From NCBI GenBank assembly GCA_014380205.1, contig JACMKH010000414.1, forward strand, positions 1 through 6,016: DNA of 6,016 bases, given 5' to 3'. Every line of letters starts with the position of its first letter. The first letter of the stretch is position 1. Shown here one piece after another: positions 1 through 5,805 of this stretch. A program made the position numbers and the translations under genes. Source of the stretch: Sphingomonadaceae bacterium (GTDB lineage: Bacteria; Pseudomonadota; Alphaproteobacteria; Sphingomonadales; Sphingomonadaceae). Under the pieces are notes generated by a model that saw nothing but the letters and a program-made list of their open reading frames with translations, was not told the DNA's origin and made no database searches.

Positions 1-1
1 A

Positions 2-1483
2 GGCGGCTCCGAGGCTTCGCGCGAGCGTCATGTCAGCCGCGGCAAGCTTCTGCCACGCGATCGCGTCGAGCGGCTGCTCGATCCGGGCTCGCCGCTGCTC
101 GAGATCGGCCAGCTCGCCGCGTGCGACATGTACAAGGGCGAGGTGCCCGGGGCGGGGATGATCGCCGCGATCGGGCGCGTCTCGGGCCGCCAGTGCATGA
201 TCGTCGCCAACGACGCGACGGTGAAGGGCGGCACTTACTATCCGATGACGGTCAAGAAGCATCTGCGCGCGCAGGAGATTGCCGAGGCGAACCGGCTGCC
301 GTGCGTTTATCTGGTCGATTCGGGCGGCGCCAACCTGCCGCACCAGTCCGAGGTCTTTCCCGACCGCGACCATTTCGGCCGCATCTTCTACAATCAGGCG
401 AACATGTCCGCCAAGGGCATCCCCCAGATCGCCTGCGTGATGGGGAGCTGCACCGCGGGCGGGGCCTATGTCCCCGCGATGTCCGACGAGAGCGTGATCG
501 TGCGCGGGCAGGGCACGATCTTCCTCGCCGGGCCGCCGCTGGTCAAAGCCGCGACGGGCGAGGAGATCAGCGCCGAGGAGCTTGGCGGCGGCGATCTCCA
601 CGGTCGCAAATCGGGCGTGGTCGATCATGTCGCCGAGAATGACGAGCATGCGCTGACCATCGTCCGCGACATCGTCTCAACCCTTAACGCGCCGCCCGAC
701 GCGGGGATCACGCTGGCCGAACCGCGCGCGCCCAAATACGACGCCGAGGAGCTTTACGGCATCGTCCCCGTCGACGTCCGCGCGCCCTATGACGTCCACG
801 AGGTCATCGCGCGGATCGTCGACGGCTCCGAGTTCCACGAGTTCAAGTCGCTCTACGGCGCGACCCTCGTCTGCGGCTTCGCCCACATCTGGGGCATCCC
901 CGTCGCGATCCTCGCCAACAACGGCGTCCTGTTCTCCGAAAGCGCGGTCAAGGGCGCGCATTTCATCGAGCTCGCCTGCCAGCGCCGCGTGCCGCTGCTT
1001 TTCCTCCAGAACATCTCGGGCTTCATGGTCGGCGGCAAATACGAGGCCGAGGGCATCGCCAAGCACGGCGCCAAGCTCGTCACCGCCGTCGCCACCGCGA
1101 CCGTCCCCAAGATCACGCTGCTGATCGGCGGCAGCTTCGGCGCGGGCAATTACGGCATGTGCGGCCGCGCCTATTCCCCGCGCTTCCTGTTCACCTGGCC
1201 CAACAGCCGGATCAGCGTGATGGGCGGCGAGCAGGCCGCGAGCGTGCTCGCCACGGTCCACCGCGACGCGGACAAGTGGAGCGCGGAGGAGGCCGAAGCC
1301 TTCAAGCAGCCGATCCGCGACGATTACGAAGCGCAAGGCAACCCCTGGCACGCGACCGCGCGGCTCTGGGACGACGGGATCATCGATCCGGCGCAGACGC
1401 GGGATGTGCTGGGGCTGGCCTTCGCGGCGACGCTGAATGCGCCGGTGGTGGAGAGGCCGGCGTTCGGGGTGTTCAGGATGTAG
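2..1483 (+). CDS. mccB: 3-methylcrotonyl-CoA carboxylase, carboxyltransferase (beta) subunit, 5' end outside window
   Basis: This subunit transfers the carboxyl group from carboxybiotin to 3-methylcrotonyl-CoA, giving 3-methylglutaconyl-CoA in cytosolic leucine/isovalerate degradation. The reading frame is open from base 2, well before the first ATG at 128, and already encodes family sequence there ([20 protein letters not shown]), so the gene starts upstream. 493 residues are visible; bacterial homologues have about 535, so roughly 40 are missing. The N-terminal crotonase-like half contains [20 protein letters not shown], the oxyanion-type stretch [16 protein letters not shown] and [14 protein letters not shown]. 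The C-terminal half contains [40 protein letters not shown] and [30 protein letters not shown] is the methylcrotonyl-CoA type; propionyl-CoA carboxylases differ here. The C-terminus (GVFRM) is normal for the family. The partner alpha subunit lies downstream at 2905. The stop overlaps the convergent SUKH gene by 11 bases. A geranyl-CoA carboxylase is a less likely alternative. Confidence 0.95.
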   Translation, partial: GGSEASRERHVSRGKLLPRDRVERLLDPGSPLLEIGQLAACDMYKGEVPGAGMIAAIGRVSGRQCMIVANDATVKGGTYYPMTVKKHLRAQEIAEANRLPCVYLVDSGGANLPHQSEVFPDRDHFGRIFYNQANMSAKGIPQIACVMGSCTAGGAYVPAMSDESVIVRGQGTIFLAGPPLVKAATGEEISAEELGGGDLHGRKSGVVDHVAENDEHALTIVRDIVSTLNAPPDAGITLAEPRAPKYDAEELYGIVPVDVRAPYDVHEVIARIVDGSEFHEFKSLYGATLVCGFAHIWGIPVAILANNGVLFSESAVKGAHFIELACQRRVPLLFLQNISGFMVGGKYEAEGIAKHGAKLVTAVATATVPKITLLIGGSFGAGNYGMCGRAYSPRFLFTWPNSRISVMGGEQAASVLATVHRDADKWSAEEAEAFKQPIRDDYEAQGNPWHATARLWDDGIIDPAQTRDVLGLAFAATLNAPVVERPAFGVFRM

Positions 1484-1904
1484 TTATGAAGGCACTAGGT
1501 CGGCCAAATTCATCCTTCCGAAGCGCTTCAAAAAAGCCATCGAACGAGTCGCTGACGCGAATGGCGTCCTCTCGCGACATTCCGATGAAAGGGATGATAC
1601 TGATCGGCAATCTTTGGTCTGTCGTATCAAACGCAAAGCCCTCGCCACCGCCATACGACCCGAAGAAAATGAAGCCAGGGGCGTAGTCGAAAACTTCATA
1701 ATCTTTGTTAAACTGCGCCAAGTCTTCAATTTTCCAAAGCGACAGATAGTGCTTGCCGACGAATCCCTCGCCTCCGTTGTGCTGACGTATGAATTGCAAA
1801 TAGGAGTTGGGCAGGGGTGTGCCTAAGTTCGACAACATCTCTCCCACGGCGCGGTCCGACGCGCCTTCGTTAAGCCAGTTTTCAATCTGCTGTTCGTCAA
1901 CCAT
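1473..1904 (-). CDS. SMI1/KNR4 (SUKH) family protein
   Basis: A 143-residue soluble protein with the SUKH fold signature: [21 protein letters not shown] at about 27-47, where the LP and NGGEG positions are typical; an acidic loop with a YAPG turn at 74-77; [13 protein letters not shown] at 81-93; and an [11 protein letters not shown] helix near 118-128. The length is normal and the gene looks intact. SUKH proteins are often immunity proteins against secreted or contact-dependent toxins, but some have other protein-binding roles. No toxin is visible here, so a specific function is not assigned. The start ATG is at 1902-1904, with only a weak GGACAG upstream as a ribosome-binding site. By hand count the gene is about 50% G+C over 1501-1800, against about 70% in its neighbours, which points to horizontal acquisition. 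It lies opposite to the carboxylase genes, and its 3' end overlaps the last codons of mccB by 11 bases. Confidence 0.85.
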   Translation of the reverse strand: MVDEQQIENWLNEGASDRAVGEMLSNLGTPLPNSYLQFIRQHNGGEGFVGKHYLSLWKIEDLAQFNKDYEVFDYAPGFIFFGSYGGGEGFAFDTTDQRLPISIIPFIGMSREDAIRVSDSFDGFFEALRKDEFGRPSAFITTS

Positions 1905-2057
1905 CGCTGTCCAGTTAGGCCACAGAATGCTAGGAGATCAACGTCTATGGGGTCGAATTGTGAGGTGCTGGGCACGGTATCCCCTTCGCCATGTTACGGA
2001 CGACCCCCTCGCCCCGATAAGTCTGGGCGCGGTTTTCAGAAGCGATGGAGTTCTCGC
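1905..2057. other. Short intergenic spacer between divergent genes
   Basis: This 153-base gap separates the starts of the SUKH gene (-) and the NTF2-like gene (+), so it should carry promoters for both if the downstream genes are not only read from mccB. I could not identify a convincing -35/-10 pair on either strand. It has a small inverted repeat, GGGGTCG at 1949-1955 and CGACCCC at 2001-2007, 45 bases apart, which could be chance in GC-rich DNA. Base composition is intermediate between the low-GC SUKH gene and the GC-rich gene that follows. Confidence 0.4.
2044..2050 (+). promoter_or_regulatory. Ribosome-binding site deciding the start of the NTF2-like gene
   Basis: GATGGAG, with its GGAG core at 2047-2050, sits seven bases before the ATG at 2058. 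This supports 2058 as the start rather than the in-frame ATG at 1947, because only the 2058 start puts a signal peptide at the N-terminus. Confidence 0.65.
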
Positions 2058-2525
2058 ATGCGCCGCCTGATGTTTCCGCTGATGCTCCTCCTCGCCGCCA
2101 CCCCCGCCTCCGCGCAGCACGCCTCGGCCGAGGATTCCGCCGCGGTACTCGCGACCGTCGATGCGCTGTTCGCGGCGCTCGGGGCGAAGGACGGCGCGGC
2201 GATGCTCGCGCTCACCGCGCCCGAGGGCGTCGCGACCGCGAGCTTCACTGACGAGACGGGCGAGGCGCGGATCGTCTCGCGGAGCTGGGCCGATTTCGCG
2301 GGCCGGCTCGCGGCGATCGAGGGGACGCCCGCCGAGCGCGCGATCGACCCGCACGTCCATGTCGACGGCGACATCGCGATGGTCTGGACCGCCTATGAGT
2401 TCACCTTCGACGGCCGCTTCTCGCACTGCGGGATCGACCATTTCGACCTCGTGCGCCGCGAGGGCAGGTGGCGGGTGCTCAACCTGACGTGGACGCGGCG
2501 GACGGAAGGGTGCGGGCGCGAGTGA
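2058..2525 (+). CDS. Secreted NTF2-like (SnoaL/DUF4440-type) protein
   Basis: A predicted exported protein of 155 residues. The first 19 residues form a clear Sec signal peptide: a basic start (MRR), a hydrophobic core (LMFPLMLLLAAT) and an ASA cleavage box, with cleavage expected after A19. The mature part has the layout of an NTF2-like cone. It begins with a helix, VLATVDALFAALGAKDGAAM, then a middle region with WADFAGRLAAI. It ends in beta strands: HVHVDGDIAMVWTAYEFTFDG, IDHFDLVRREGRWRVLNLTW. The pattern of alternating strands ending in 'F.LVRREGRWRV' is characteristic of secreted NTF2-like proteins of unknown ligand. No catalytic residues can be assigned, so the function is unknown. The stop codon overlaps the GTG start of the next gene (GTGA), so translation is probably coupled to the RidA-like and carboxylase genes, which is an odd partnership for an exported protein. 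Confidence 0.8.
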   Translation: MRRLMFPLMLLLAATPASAQHASAEDSAAVLATVDALFAALGAKDGAAMLALTAPEGVATASFTDETGEARIVSRSWADFAGRLAAIEGTPAERAIDPHVHVDGDIAMVWTAYEFTFDGRFSHCGIDHFDLVRREGRWRVLNLTWTRRTEGCGRE

Positions 2526-2908
2526 CGCGAGCCGAGCCTGTCAACGCGCCTGATGCGCCCGCGCCCTCGGGCGGCTATGCCCAGGCGGTTCGGCTTTCCG
2601 ATTTCGGCGAGCTGGTCTTCGTCAGCGGGCAGATCCCGGTAGGCGCGGACGGGGGCGTTCCGGAGAGCTTCTCCGAGCAATGCCGCCTCGTCTGGCGCAA
2701 TCTCGAGGCGCAGCTTCGCGCTGCTGGGATGGGGCTGGGGGACATCGTCAAGCTCACCACCTTCCTCGCCGACCGCGCGCATGCCGACGAAAATTCGGCC
2801 ATACGCCGCGAAATCCTCGGCGGTCGCGCGCCCGCGTTGACGGTGATCATCGCGGGCATCTACGACGAGCGCTGGCTTCTCGAAATCGAATTGGTCGCCG
2901 CCCGATGA
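2522..2908 (+). CDS. RidA (YjgF/UK114) family protein lacking the catalytic arginine
   Basis: A 128-residue cytosolic protein of the Rid family, whose classical members hydrolyse reactive enamines/imines as trimers. Family motifs in order: NAPDAP (8-13), GGYAQAVR (17-24, with the conserved Tyr19), LVFVSGQIPV (31-40), NLEAQLRAAG (60-69) and DIVKLTTFLAD (74-84), ending in LLEIELVA. Aligning the end with E. coli RidA (PARS...EIE) shows no gaps: PAL replaces PAR, so Leu106 takes the place of the essential Arg105, while the Glu matching Glu120 (Glu121 here) is kept. Rid subfamilies without this arginine lack imine deaminase activity, so the substrate or role is open. I chose the GTG at 2522 because it overlaps the upstream stop (GTGA) and gives a normal N-terminus; a GGAAGGG lies 11 bases upstream. 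The stop overlaps the next ATG (ATGA), so it is coupled to mccA. Confidence 0.85.
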   Translation: MTRAEPVNAPDAPAPSGGYAQAVRLSDFGELVFVSGQIPVGADGGVPESFSEQCRLVWRNLEAQLRAAGMGLGDIVKLTTFLADRAHADENSAIRREILGGRAPALTVIIAGIYDERWLLEIELVAAR

Positions 2909-4860
2909 TCGCCTCCCTCCTCATAGCCAATCGGGGTGAGATCGCGTATCGGATCATGCGGACGGCGCGGCGGATGGGGGTGCGCACGGTCGCGGTCTAT
3001 TCGGACGCGGACGCCAAAGCGCTGCATGTGCGCGAGGCGGACGAGGCGGTGCATATCGGGCCGAGCCCGGCGCGCGAAAGCTATCTCGTCGGCGAGAAGA
3101 TCATCGCGGCGGCGAGGGCGACCGGTGCGGAGGCGATCCATCCCGGATACGGCTTCCTCTCCGAGAACGCCGAATTCGCGCAGGCCGTGATCGACGCCGG
3201 GCTGATCTGGGTCGGCCCGCGGCCCGCCAGCATCACCGCGATGGGGCTCAAGGACGCCGCCAAGAAGCTGATGCAGGAGGCGGGGGTTCCCGTCACGCCG
3301 GGCTATATGGGCGAGGACCAGTCCGAGGCGCGGCTGGCGCGCGAGGCCGAAAAAATCGGCTGGCCGGTGCTGATCAAGGCGGTCGCGGGGGGCGGCGGCA
3401 AGGGGATGCGAAAGGTCGAGGCGGCGGGCGATTTCGCCGACGCGCTGGCGTCATGCCGGCGCGAGGCGGAGGCCGCGTTCGGCAACGATGAGGTGCTGCT
3501 CGAGAAGTGGATCACCAACCCGCGCCATATCGAGGTGCAGGTGTTCGGCGATACGCACGGCAATGTCGTCCACCTGTTCGAGCGCGACTGCTCGCTCCAG
3601 CGCCGCCACCAGAAGGTGATCGAGGAGGCCCCCGCCCCGGGGATGGACGAGGCGACGCGCGAGGCGATCTGCGGCGCGGCGGTGCGCGCGGCGAAGGCGG
3701 TCGATTATGTCGGCGCTGGGACGATCGAGTTCATCGCCGACGCGTCGGAGGGCCTGCGCGCCGACCGCATCTGGTTCATGGAGATGAACACGCGCCTCCA
3801 GGTCGAGCATCCGGTGACCGAGGAGGTCACCGGGGTTGATCTGGTCGAATGGCAGCTTCGGGTGGCGAGCGGGGAGGCGCTGCCGCTGCGGCAGGAGGAG
3901 CTGGCGATCGACGGGTGGGCGATCGAGGCGCGGCTTTATGCGGAGGACGTCGCCGCCGGATTCCTTCCGTCAACGGGACCGTTGAAGCACTTTGCCATTC
4001 ACGGTCTCAGCAGGCGCCGCCATTCGCGGGTCGAAACCGGCGTCCAGAAAGGCGATCACATCTCGCCCTTCTACGATCCGATGATCGCGAAGCTTGTCGT
4101 GCATGCCGACACACGTGCGGATGCAATCTCGAATCTCTCCGAAATGTGCGAATACGTCCAATGCTGGCCAGTGAAATGCAATGCGCAGTTCCTGGCCAAT
4201 CTGCTTGCCGAGCCTGATTTTGAGAGCGGAAACGTGGATACGGGATTGATTGGGCGACGATTGGATGACCTGTTGCCCCAAACCGAACCCAGCGACCTTG
4301 CCCTACAGTCGGTGGCAATGGTCGCGGTGGATCGTGCTCTCGGCACCACAGCCGACAGCATCGGCGACACCTATATAGATCGTCCAGGCTCGCCTTGGAG
4401 CTGGTTGCGAGGTTTTCGCGCGAACGCATCGGACAGACCGACGATTGTCAGGCTGAACGACGGCAAGCAGGACCATGAGGTCCGGTTCGATGAGATCGAC
4501 GCCAACACTGCTCTGTATGTGACTGTCGAGGACGAGGGCTATCTCGTCTCGGAAGGGGGTAACACTTTCGTCCTGACCGAAGCTCGTGCCGAGCCGGGCG
4601 CCACCGGAGCCGCATCGGACGGCGCGATCCTCTCGCCGATGCCGGGGCGGGTCATCGCGGTCGCGGTGGGGGAGGGGGAGGCGGTCGCCAAGGGCGACAA
4701 GCTCGTCACGCTCGAGGCGATGAAGATGGAGCACAGCCTCGTCGCGCCGTTCGACGGGACGGTCGCCGAGCTTCCGGCGCGCGAGGGCGGGCAGGTCAGC
4801 GAGGGGACGCTGCTGGTGAGGATCGAGCCTGTTCCCTCTCCCCTTGCGGGAGAGGGTTAG
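2905..4860 (+). CDS. mccA: 3-methylcrotonyl-CoA carboxylase, biotin-containing (alpha) subunit
   Basis: This 651-residue subunit carboxylates its own biotin with ATP and bicarbonate and hands the carboxyl group to MccB, acting in leucine breakdown. The biotin carboxylase domain (about 1-445) opens with LIANRGEIAYRI and has the ATP-grasp glycine loop AGGGGKGM (161-168) and MEMNTRLQVEHPVTE (292-306). It keeps the residues matching E. coli AccC Glu288, Asn290, Arg292 and Glu296 (here 293, 295, 297, 301) and the Arg in RLYAED (343). A BT-like linker region follows (about 450-570), containing PWSWLRGFR. The biotinyl domain (571-641) has EAMKMEH with Lys607 as the biotin site. The ATG at 2905 overlaps the RidA stop (ATGA) and places the BC motif at the normal position. 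Two oddities: residues about 352-567 are encoded by markedly lower-GC DNA, and the last eight residues come from a palindromic repeat. Confidence 0.95.
   Translation: MIASLLIANRGEIAYRIMRTARRMGVRTVAVYSDADAKALHVREADEAVHIGPSPARESYLVGEKIIAAARATGAEAIHPGYGFLSENAEFAQAVIDAGLIWVGPRPASITAMGLKDAAKKLMQEAGVPVTPGYMGEDQSEARLAREAEKIGWPVLIKAVAGGGGKGMRKVEAAGDFADALASCRREAEAAFGNDEVLLEKWITNPRHIEVQVFGDTHGNVVHLFERDCSLQRRHQKVIEEAPAPGMDEATREAICGAAVRAAKAVDYVGAGTIEFIADASEGLRADRIWFMEMNTRLQVEHPVTEEVTGVDLVEWQLRVASGEALPLRQEELAIDGWAIEARLYAEDVAAGFLPSTGPLKHFAIHGLSRRRHSRVETGVQKGDHISPFYDPMIAKLVVHADTRADAISNLSEMCEYVQCWPVKCNAQFLANLLAEPDFESGNVDTGLIGRRLDDLLPQTEPSDLALQSVAMVAVDRALGTTADSIGDTYIDRPGSPWSWLRGFRANASDRPTIVRLNDGKQDHEVRFDEIDANTALYVTVEDEGYLVSEGGNTFVLTEARAEPGATGAASDGAILSPMPGRVIAVAVGEGEAVAKGDKLVTLEAMKMEHSLVAPFDGTVAELPAREGGQVSEGTLLVRIEPVPSPLAGEG
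3958..4605 (+). other. Low-GC block inside mccA (probable recombination tract)
   Basis: By hand count G+C is about 58% over 3961-4560, with a minimum of 50% at 4141-4200, against 72-73% in the two 60-base blocks just before and about 78% at 4621-4680. Codon use changes with it: third-position A/T becomes common, and the rare ATA isoleucine codon appears at 4375-4377. The reading frame stays open and conserved motifs (DPMIAKLVVHADTR, PVKCNAQFL, DTGLIGRR) are intact, so this is functional coding sequence of different origin or history, not damage. The edges are estimated to within a few tens of bases. Confidence 0.6.
4834..4856 (+). repeat. Palindromic repeat, copy 1 (encodes MccA C-terminus)
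   Basis: A perfect 9-bp stem, CCCTCTCCC (4834-4842) and GGGAGAGGG (4848-4856), with loop CTTGC. This type of small palindrome is dispersed in many GC-rich proteobacterial genomes and reads as PSPLAGEG in one frame. Here that frame is the mccA frame, so it supplies MccA residues 644-651, and the TAG stop follows directly. A second half-like stretch, GGGAGAGGGG, continues from about 4860. Confidence 0.85.
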
Positions 4861-4933
4861 GGAGAGGGGCAGAGCGCAGCGTGAGGCGGTTGCGCGTGTC
4901 GCCCGCCTCGACTCCCCCCTCCGACTGCGACTA

Positions 4934-4948
4934 GGCGGCAAAGCCGCC
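4934..4948 (+). repeat. Small hairpin between the two palindromes
   Basis: GGCGGC (4934-4939) and GCCGCC (4943-4948) form a perfect 6-bp stem with an AAA loop. Past one A-A mismatch, CT/AG pairs extend it to 4931-4951. No T-run follows, so it is not a classical intrinsic terminator. It may be the middle part of the composite repeat element that spans 4834-4983. Confidence 0.55.
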
Positions 4949-4960
4949 AAGTCTTCGTTG

Positions 4961-4983
4961 TCCTCTCCCGCAAGGGGAGAGGA
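4961..4983 (-). repeat. Palindromic repeat, copy 2 (inverted relative to copy 1)
   Basis: A perfect 9-bp stem, TCCTCTCCC (4961-4969) and GGGAGAGGA (4975-4983), with loop GCAAG. The loop is the reverse complement of the CTTGC loop in copy 1, so the two copies are the same element in opposite orientation. Together they bound about 150 bases, like paired REP-type elements. The copy ends just before the ribosome-binding site of the dehydrogenase gene. Confidence 0.85.
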
Positions 4984-4986
4984 GCC

Positions 4987-4994
4987 AAGGAGAG
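4987..4994 (+). promoter_or_regulatory. Ribosome-binding site of the SDR gene
   Basis: AAGGAGAG lies nine bases (from the end of AGGAG) before the ATG at 5002. It is the strongest Shine-Dalgarno match in the window and fixes the start of the dehydrogenase. It sits immediately after palindrome copy 2, so a folded repeat in the mRNA would end three bases before it. Confidence 0.7.
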
Positions 4995-5001
4995 AACCGC
5001 C

Positions 5002-5784
5002 ATGCCCACCGCCAGTTTCGACTTCACCGGCGCCAACGTCTTCGTCTTCGGCGGGACGAGCGGGATCAACCTCGGCATCGCGCATGCCTTCGCGCGCGCG
5101 GGCGCGAGGCTCGCGGTGGCGAGCCGCAATCCCGGCAAGGTTGAGGCCGCGCGCGCCGCGCTGTCGGGCGACGAGGAGGCGCTGGGCTATGCGCTCGACG
5201 TGCGCGATTTCGACGCGGTCAAGGCGGCGATCGACGATCACGCCGCCAGGCGCGGGACGATCGACGTGCTCGTCTCGGGGGCGGCGGGCAATTTTCCCGC
5301 GCCCGCGACCGCGATCAGCCCCAACGGCTTCCGCTCGGTGATGGAGATCGACGCGTTCGGCACCTTCCACGTCGCGCGCGCGGCCTATGAGGCGATGACC
5401 AGGCCTGGCGGCAGCATCATCAACATCTCCGCGCCCCAGGCGTGGATCCCGATGGCGGCGCAGCTCCATGTCTGCGCGGCCAAGGCGGGGGTCGACATGA
5501 TCACCAAAACGCTCGCGATCGAATGGGGACGGGAGGGGATTCGCGTCAATTCGGTCTCGCCCGGCCCGATCGAGGGAACCGAGGGGATGGAGCGGCTTGC
5601 GCCCACCCCCGAGGCCAAGGCGCGCTCAGCCAAGGCGGTGCCGCTCGGCCGGCTCGGCACGGTCGACGATGTCGCCGACGTCTGCCTGTTCCTCGCCTCG
5701 GATGCGGCGCGCTACGTCTCTGGCGTGGTGCTGCCGGCGGACGGGGGGTGGACGGCTGGGCGGGGATTCGGGGCGTTGGGGTGA
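5002..5784 (+). CDS. SDR-family oxidoreductase, 2,4-dienoyl-CoA reductase-like
   Basis: A 260-residue short-chain dehydrogenase, predicted to use NADPH because of the Ser41-Arg42 pair after the second strand. The Rossmann motif reads FGGTSGIN (16-23), with Asn23 where the third glycine normally stands. The best resemblance is to peroxisomal 2,4-dienoyl-CoA reductase (DECR2): shared features are AAGNF (94-98), NGFRSVMEIDAFGTFHV (108-124, with Asp117 matching the DECR2 aspartate), AAKAGVDMITKTLAIEWG around Lys161, and SPGPIEGTEG (186-195). As in dienoyl-CoA reductases, the usual catalytic tyrosine four residues before the lysine is absent (Val157). The likely role is reduction of unsaturated acyl-CoA, consistent with the carboxylase genes upstream, though the exact substrate is uncertain. 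It has its own strong ribosome-binding site and is separated from mccA by 141 bases holding paired repeats. Confidence 0.85.
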   Translation: MPTASFDFTGANVFVFGGTSGINLGIAHAFARAGARLAVASRNPGKVEAARAALSGDEEALGYALDVRDFDAVKAAIDDHAARRGTIDVLVSGAAGNFPAPATAISPNGFRSVMEIDAFGTFHVARAAYEAMTRPGGSIINISAPQAWIPMAAQLHVCAAKAGVDMITKTLAIEWGREGIRVNSVSPGPIEGTEGMERLAPTPEAKARSAKAVPLGRLGTVDDVADVCLFLASDAARYVSGVVLPADGGWTAGRGFGALG

Positions 5785-5805
5785 GCTACGCGGTCTTCGT
5801 GATAC

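Noticed and set aside
121..642. 173-codon plus-strand frame overlapping mccB in another phase
   Set aside because: Arg/Gly/Ala-rich shadow; the mccB frame carries all the conserved motifs.
677..1351. 224-codon minus-strand frame within mccB
   Set aside because: It is entirely antisense to the conserved carboxyltransferase sequence, has biased composition and shows no domain.
1914..1920. GTTAGGC, which fits the integron attC core consensus GTTRRRY, near the SUKH start
   Set aside because: A seven-base degenerate match with no paired RYYYAAC core or folded attC-like structure nearby, and it sits at the 5' rather than the 3' end of the gene.
1958..1997. TTGTGA at 1958 as a -35 box with a downstream -10
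   Set aside because: No acceptable -10 lies 16-18 bases downstream; the nearest candidate is too far away.
1949..2007. GGGGTCG/CGACCCC inverted repeat as an operator or insertion scar
   Set aside because: Only seven bases, 45 apart, in GC-rich DNA; no direct repeats or second copy support it.
1947..2057. N-terminal extension of the NTF2-like protein from the ATG at 1947
   Set aside because: It would bury the signal peptide inside the protein, while the ATG at 2058 has a good ribosome-binding site and a canonical signal sequence.
2680..2904. Upstream extension of MccA
   Set aside because: It runs through the RidA gene in another phase with shadow-like composition; the biotin carboxylase family begins at the ATG at 2905.
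4834..4860. Palindrome copy 1 as a rho-independent terminator of mccA
   Set aside because: The stem is strong but only TT follows, with no T-run, and the same element occurs again in inverted form, so a dispersed repeat explains it better.
4303..5469. 388-codon open frame on the minus strand across mccA, the repeats and the SDR gene
   Set aside because: It is rich in Arg/Gly/Ala/Asp with no recognisable domain and lies antisense to two well-supported genes; this is typical of the frame mirrored from GC-rich codons.
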